Source of the DNA: Streptomyces sp. B21-083
Lineage (GTDB): Bacteria; Actinomycetota; Actinomycetes; Streptomycetales; Streptomycetaceae
Length of the DNA: 64,000 bases
Reading direction: 5' to 3'
NCBI RefSeq assembly: GCF_036898825.1
Contig: NZ_JARUND010000001.1
Span: forward strand, 620,001 to 684,000
Each line of letters starts with the position of its first letter. Positions within the stretch are counted from its first letter, which is position 1. Made by a program: the position numbers and the translations under genes. The notes below the pieces were generated by a model. That model was not told where the DNA came from and searched no databases. It was given only the letters and a program-made list of their open reading frames with translations. Of the stretch, positions 60,740-64,000 are shown in pieces.

Positions 60740-61777
60740 ATGACCTCATCCCCGTTCGCCGGCTCCGCGGCCTCGCGCAGACAGTTCCTCGCCTGGTCCG
60801 GCACGGCCCTCGCCCTCGCCGCCGCCGGCTGTTCGGCACCCGGCAGCGCCACGGCGTCGTCGGGGCGGAAAGCCGCCGCGGGCGGCAAGGGGTCCGGTGA
60901 GCCCCTGACGAAGATCGGCCTGGACTATCCGTTCACCCAACTCCCGCTCTACGCAACGCTGGTGAAGCTTTCCACGGCCGCAGCGAAGAAGCACGGAGTC
61001 TCTCTGCTGACGACGAGCGACGGCAGCAGCGCCGACACCCAGGCGACCAACCTCACCACCTGGGTCGCCCGCAGGACTCCCGCGATCGTGTCGTTCCCGA
61101 TGGTGTTCGAGGCCGCCGAGCCGATGGCCGAGGCCGCGCTGGACGCGGGCCTGATCTGGGTGACGTACGGCGGCACACTGGAGCACCAGAGCGCCGACAT
61201 CCGGTTCAGCTTCCGGGAGGGCGGCACGCTGCTCGGCGAGGCGGCGGCCAAGTGGGCGCTGGAGAACCTCGGCGGCAAGGGCAAGATCGCCTTCCTCACC
61301 GACAGCACGATCGAACTGGGCCGCGAACGCACCAAGGGCATGGTCGACGCCTTCACCAGACTGGCGCCCGGCGTCGACGTGGTCTCCCAGGAGCAGGCCA
61401 TCGACCCCGACACGGGCCTGAGCAAGACGAAGGCCATCCTGGCCAAGCACCCCGACCTCAATCTGGTCCTCGGGGTCACGGACGCGGCGGCGTACGGCGG
61501 CTACAAGGCGCTGGAGCAGACCGGGCGGGCGAAGGACGACGCGAAGACGTTCGTCGGCGGGCAGGACGGAGCGGCGCCCTCACTCCTCGCGATCAAACAG
61601 GGCACCTTCTACCGCGCCTCCGCCGCCCTCGCCCCGCAGGACATCGCGAACGCCATCGTCGACGTCCCCCTCGCGGTCGCGGCGGGCAAGGCCGACCCCG
61701 GTGTGGAGGTACCGATCGCGCTCGTCGGCCCCCGGGACACGGCGAAGATCGACGCCCTGCTCGCCCAGAACGGCTAG
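60740..61777 (+). CDS. Sugar-binding lipoprotein of a ribose-type ABC importer (Tat signal)
   Basis: 345 residues. The N-terminus has SRRQFLAWSGTALALAAAGC: a Tat twin-arginine motif joined to a lipobox, so it is a Tat-exported lipoprotein. The mature part is a type I periplasmic-binding fold (Peripla_BP_4): TKIGLDYPFTQLPLYATLV, LIWVTYGGTL, KIAFLTDSTIELGRERTKGM and LVLGVTDAAAYGGYKALEQT. It belongs with the following ATPase and permease genes (10-nt gap to the ATPase). Its binding pocket cannot be assigned to a sugar. Confidence 0.88.
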   Translation: MTSSPFAGSAASRRQFLAWSGTALALAAAGCSAPGSATASSGRKAAAGGKGSGEPLTKIGLDYPFTQLPLYATLVKLSTAAAKKHGVSLLTTSDGSSADTQATNLTTWVARRTPAIVSFPMVFEAAEPMAEAALDAGLIWVTYGGTLEHQSADIRFSFREGGTLLGEAAAKWALENLGGKGKIAFLTDSTIELGRERTKGMVDAFTRLAPGVDVVSQEQAIDPDTGLSKTKAILAKHPDLNLVLGVTDAAAYGGYKALEQTGRAKDDAKTFVGGQDGAAPSLLAIKQGTFYRASAALAPQDIANAIVDVPLAVAAGKADPGVEVPIALVGPRDTAKIDALLAQNG

Positions 61778-61786
61778 GGGGCCGTC

Positions 61787-63469
61787 ATGACCGAGCCGAG
61801 TCTCCGGATCCGCGGACTGACCAAGTCCTTCGGCGGGGTCCGGGCCCTGGACGGCGTGGACCTGACCGTGCCGATGGGACAGGTCCACGCCTTGCTCGGC
61901 CACAACGGCGCCGGCAAGTCCACCCTCATCAAGTGCCTCGGCGGCGCGTTCCCGCCGGACGCGGGCACGATCGAGGTCGGCGGACGGGCGTACGAGCGGC
62001 TGAGCCCGCGCGAGTCGATCACCGCGGGTGTGGCGATCATCTTCCAGACGCTGAGCGTGGTCGACGCGCTCACCGTCGCCGAGAACATCTTCCTCGGCCA
62101 GGAGTGGACCCGGTACGGCCGGATCGACCGCCGCGCCCAGGACGAGGTCGCCGCCGGGCTCCTGGAACGGGTGGCGGCGACCTGCTCACCGCGCGACCGG
62201 GTCGGCGAACTCCCCATGGGGCAGCGCCAGTTGGTGGAGATCGCCAAGGCGCTCAGCCGCAGCGCGTCGGTCCTGGTCCTCGACGAGCCGACCGCCGCCC
62301 TGTCCGCCGCCGAGAGCGACGCCCTCGCGGAGCGGGTCGAGGATCTGCGCGCCCAGGGACTGGCCATCGTCTACGTCACCCATCTGCTGGCGGAGGTCGA
62401 ACGGCTCGCGGACGCGGTCACCGTCCTGCGCGACGGCCGGGTCACCCATCACGCGGTGGGCGCCGGACAGCGCCGACGGGAACTGGTCGCCGCCATCGCC
62501 GGAAGGCCGCCCGGCCCGCCTGCCGAGCGTCGGCCGCTCGGCACCGATTCCCCCGGTCCCGATCACCGTTCCACCACAGACACCACACCCCGCGCCACCA
62601 ACTCCCCCGCCTCTCCAGTGGCGCGGGGTGTGGGCTCCCCCGACGGAGTCCTGGAACTGGAGGGCCTGTGCGGCCCCGGCTTCGGACCCGTCACCCTCAC
62701 CGTGGGCAGCGGTGAACGCGTCGGCCTGTACGGGCTCATCGGTTCCGGTCGTACGCGCGTCCTGGAGACGCTGTACGGCAGGCGCCGCGCGTCCGGCGGC
62801 ACCGTGCGGGTCGGTGACCGTACCGTCAGGGCCCTCCGGCCCGGCGACGCGCTGGCCGCCGGCATCGCCCTCGTACCGGCGGACCGGCGCAGACAGGGAC
62901 TGTTCCCGGCGCTGAGCGCCCGGGACAACGCGCTGCTTCCGGCGGTGCGCCCCCTTGCCCGGTACGGCGTACGGGCACTCGGCGCCGAGCGGCGGGTGTT
63001 CGACGCGCTGGCCGGGGCGGTGGGCCTGCGCCCGGTGCGGCCCCGGCTGCCCGCGGCCTCGTTCTCCGGCGGCAACCAGCAGAAACTGGTCCTCGGCCGG
63101 TGGATCAACGATTCCCGGGACGTCCGCGTGCTGCTCCTCGACGAGCCGACCCAGGGCGTCGACGTAGGGGCCCGGCAGGAGATCTACCAGGTCGTGCGCT
63201 CACTCGCCGCCGACCGGGGCACAGCCGTGCTGTTCGCGTCCAGTGACCCGGAGGAGATCGTCGCGCTCGCCGACCGCTGCCTCGTCGTCGCCGGCGGCCG
63301 GGTCGTGGGTGAACTGTCCGGAACCGAACTCACCGAGGAGGCCCTGCTGTCGGCCGTGCACGACGCCTCCGCCGGCCTCGTCGATTTCACCGACCACTCG
63401 GGCAGCCCGGACAGCCCGGACGCCACTCCCGCGCACCAGCGGTCCGCCCCCGCCGAAGGAGCAGTATGA
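61787..63469 (+). CDS. Ribose-type (RbsA) double-domain ABC ATPase
   Basis: 560 residues with two nucleotide-binding domains. The first is complete: Walker A GHNGAGKST, LPMGQRQLVEIAKALSRSAS and VLVLDEPTAAL. In the second Walker A is altered to GLIGSGRTRVLETL, normal in this family, followed by FSGGNQQKLVLGRWI and LLLDEPTQGVDVG. The linker (about 240-285) is unusually long and Pro/Ser/Thr-rich and encodes a 16-bp perfect hairpin at DNA level. It energises import of a pentose-like sugar. The stop overlaps the permease start by ATGA. Confidence 0.92.
   Translation: MTEPSLRIRGLTKSFGGVRALDGVDLTVPMGQVHALLGHNGAGKSTLIKCLGGAFPPDAGTIEVGGRAYERLSPRESITAGVAIIFQTLSVVDALTVAENIFLGQEWTRYGRIDRRAQDEVAAGLLERVAATCSPRDRVGELPMGQRQLVEIAKALSRSASVLVLDEPTAALSAAESDALAERVEDLRAQGLAIVYVTHLLAEVERLADAVTVLRDGRVTHHAVGAGQRRRELVAAIAGRPPGPPAERRPLGTDSPGPDHRSTTDTTPRATNSPASPVARGVGSPDGVLELEGLCGPGFGPVTLTVGSGERVGLYGLIGSGRTRVLETLYGRRRASGGTVRVGDRTVRALRPGDALAAGIALVPADRRRQGLFPALSARDNALLPAVRPLARYGVRALGAERRVFDALAGAVGLRPVRPRLPAASFSGGNQQKLVLGRWINDSRDVRVLLLDEPTQGVDVGARQEIYQVVRSLAADRGTAVLFASSDPEEIVALADRCLVVAGGRVVGELSGTELTEEALLSAVHDASAGLVDFTDHSGSPDSPDATPAHQRSAPAEGAV
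62583..62633 (+). repeat. 16-bp perfect stem-loop within the ABC ATPase linker
   Basis: CCACACCCCGCGCCAC (62583-62598) is the exact reverse complement of 62618-62633, with a 19-nt loop. It resembles a terminator but lies inside the coding sequence, in the variable Pro/Ser/Thr linker. It may be a domesticated intergenic hairpin or a regulatory hairpin reducing downstream expression. Confidence 0.8.
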
Positions 63470-64000
63470 CCACCGCCGACTCCGTCCTCGTGCGCCCGCG
63501 CGCCCTCGCCGTAGGCGGTCTCGGCACCGTGCGACGGCATCCACTGATCCTGGTGCTGGCCGTGATGGTGCTGGTGTTCCAGGTGTCCACGGGGAGTTTC
63601 CTCGACCCGGCCAATCTGCGCGGGATCGCCACCGACGCGGCGACCCTCGCCATCGTCGCCGTGCCGCTCGCGCTGCTGGTGATCAGCGGGTATCTCGATC
63701 TGTCCGTCGGTTCGACGCTCGCCCTCGGCGGACTGGTCGCCGGCCGGCTGGCCGGTCAGGGGCAGTCACCGGTCGTCGCCGTGCTGGGCGGCCTGGCCGC
63801 CGGGGCCGCGGTCGGTGCCGTGAACGGCGTGCTGTGCTGCTACTTCGGGCTGTCGGCGTTCATCGTGACGCTGGGCATGCTGACCGCCGTACGCGGGCTC
63901 GCGCAGCAGCTCTTCCCGTTGCCGCTCAGCGGGTTCGGCGCCGGGTTCGCGTGGCTCGGCGGGTCGCGGATCGCCGGGATCGCGGCGCCGGTCGTCATCG
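63466..64000 (+). CDS. Ribose-type ABC transporter permease, 5' part (runs out of window)
   Basis: The 178 visible residues start at ATG 63466 after GAAGGAGCAGT, overlapping the ATPase stop. They have several membrane helices and the RbsC-family motif LLVISGYLDLSVGSTLALGG with VNGVLCCYFGLSAFIVTLGM and GLAQQL. This is the RbsC-type permease of the CUT2 importer. A further permease copy or sugar kinase may follow beyond the window. Confidence 0.9.
   Translation, partial: MTTADSVLVRPRALAVGGLGTVRRHPLILVLAVMVLVFQVSTGSFLDPANLRGIATDAATLAIVAVPLALLVISGYLDLSVGSTLALGGLVAGRLAGQGQSPVVAVLGGLAAGAAVGAVNGVLCCYFGLSAFIVTLGMLTAVRGLAQQLFPLPLSGFGAGFAWLGGSRIAGIAAPVVI

Noticed and set aside
60190..60900. Long open frames on both strands with Pro-Arg or Gly-Ala repeats over the G-rich tract
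   Set aside because: All frames are open because stop codons are rare in pure G/C repeats; there is no ribosome-binding site and no codon bias distinct from the repeat.

Overview
The window is high-GC actinobacterial DNA, almost certainly from a Streptomyces chromosome. The signs are very strong third-position G/C codon bias, many GTG starts, frequent 4-nt ATGA/GTGA gene overlaps, Tat signals, an actinobacterial graspetide locus, a DUF574 methyltransferase, a DUF6479 protein, and at least one rare TTA codon of the bldA-dependent type. No rRNA, tRNA, CRISPR array, transposase or prophage gene was seen. The layout is typical of a chromosome arm: many small independent units, each with its own regulator.

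Layout. 1-2.6 kb: end of an AIM24 protein, then a two-gene operon (TPR protein plus polyprenyl diphosphate synthase) behind two overlapping palindromic operators. 2.8-7.6 kb: a membrane-anchored pseudokinase and several unknown or membrane proteins. 7.6-13.8 kb: aldo/keto reductase and type II cholesterol oxidase in divergent orientation, an MFS pump with its TetR repressor and operator, and an FAD monooxygenase. 13.9-19.6 kb: RNase HI with a Cys/His tail, several VOC and DinB proteins, a DUF3105 pair and an APH-like kinase. 19.7-27.4 kb: a PAS/GAF/PP2C/HATPase regulator, then mutA-mutB-meaB for methylmalonyl-CoA mutase. 27.6-31 kb: a YcnI-like copper protein with a His-bearing membrane partner, and an ArsR metal sensor divergent from a His-tailed MFS exporter. 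31.2-36.7 kb: a two-subunit molybdenum oxidoreductase, a DUF1569 protein with a strong operator, an M23 peptidase with a degenerate transglycosylase domain, and a frameshifted TPR gene. 36.9-42.9 kb: methyltransferase, a graspetide precursor with its ATP-grasp ligase, a cysteine-free L32 beside a metal-type permease pair, a Mop-domain DNA-binding protein and a P-loop kinase.

42.9-52.5 kb is the largest functional unit. It is a five-gene minus-strand sugar operon (binding protein, two permeases, two large alpha/alpha-toroid-like proteins), followed by a ROK regulator divergent from a BadF/GlcNAc-kinase-like gene. It has no ABC ATPase of its own, as is usual in Streptomyces where MsiK serves many importers. 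52.7-58.9 kb: a Tat-exported PAP2 phosphatase carrying an autotransporter-type repeat, a PMT-like glycosyltransferase, an RpiR regulator and small proteins. 59.1-64 kb: a LuxR regulator, a G-rich tandem repeat tract, and a ribose-type ABC importer (binding protein, double ATPase, permease) that runs off the window end.

The observations that most deserve a second look are the bldA-codon TPR/prenyl synthase operon, the pseudokinase, the graspetide pair, the C-minus L32/permease block, the glycan operon, the G-rich repeat tract, and a 16-bp perfect hairpin inside the linker of the ABC ATPase gene. Functions are inferred from sequence motifs read by eye; no database search was possible.
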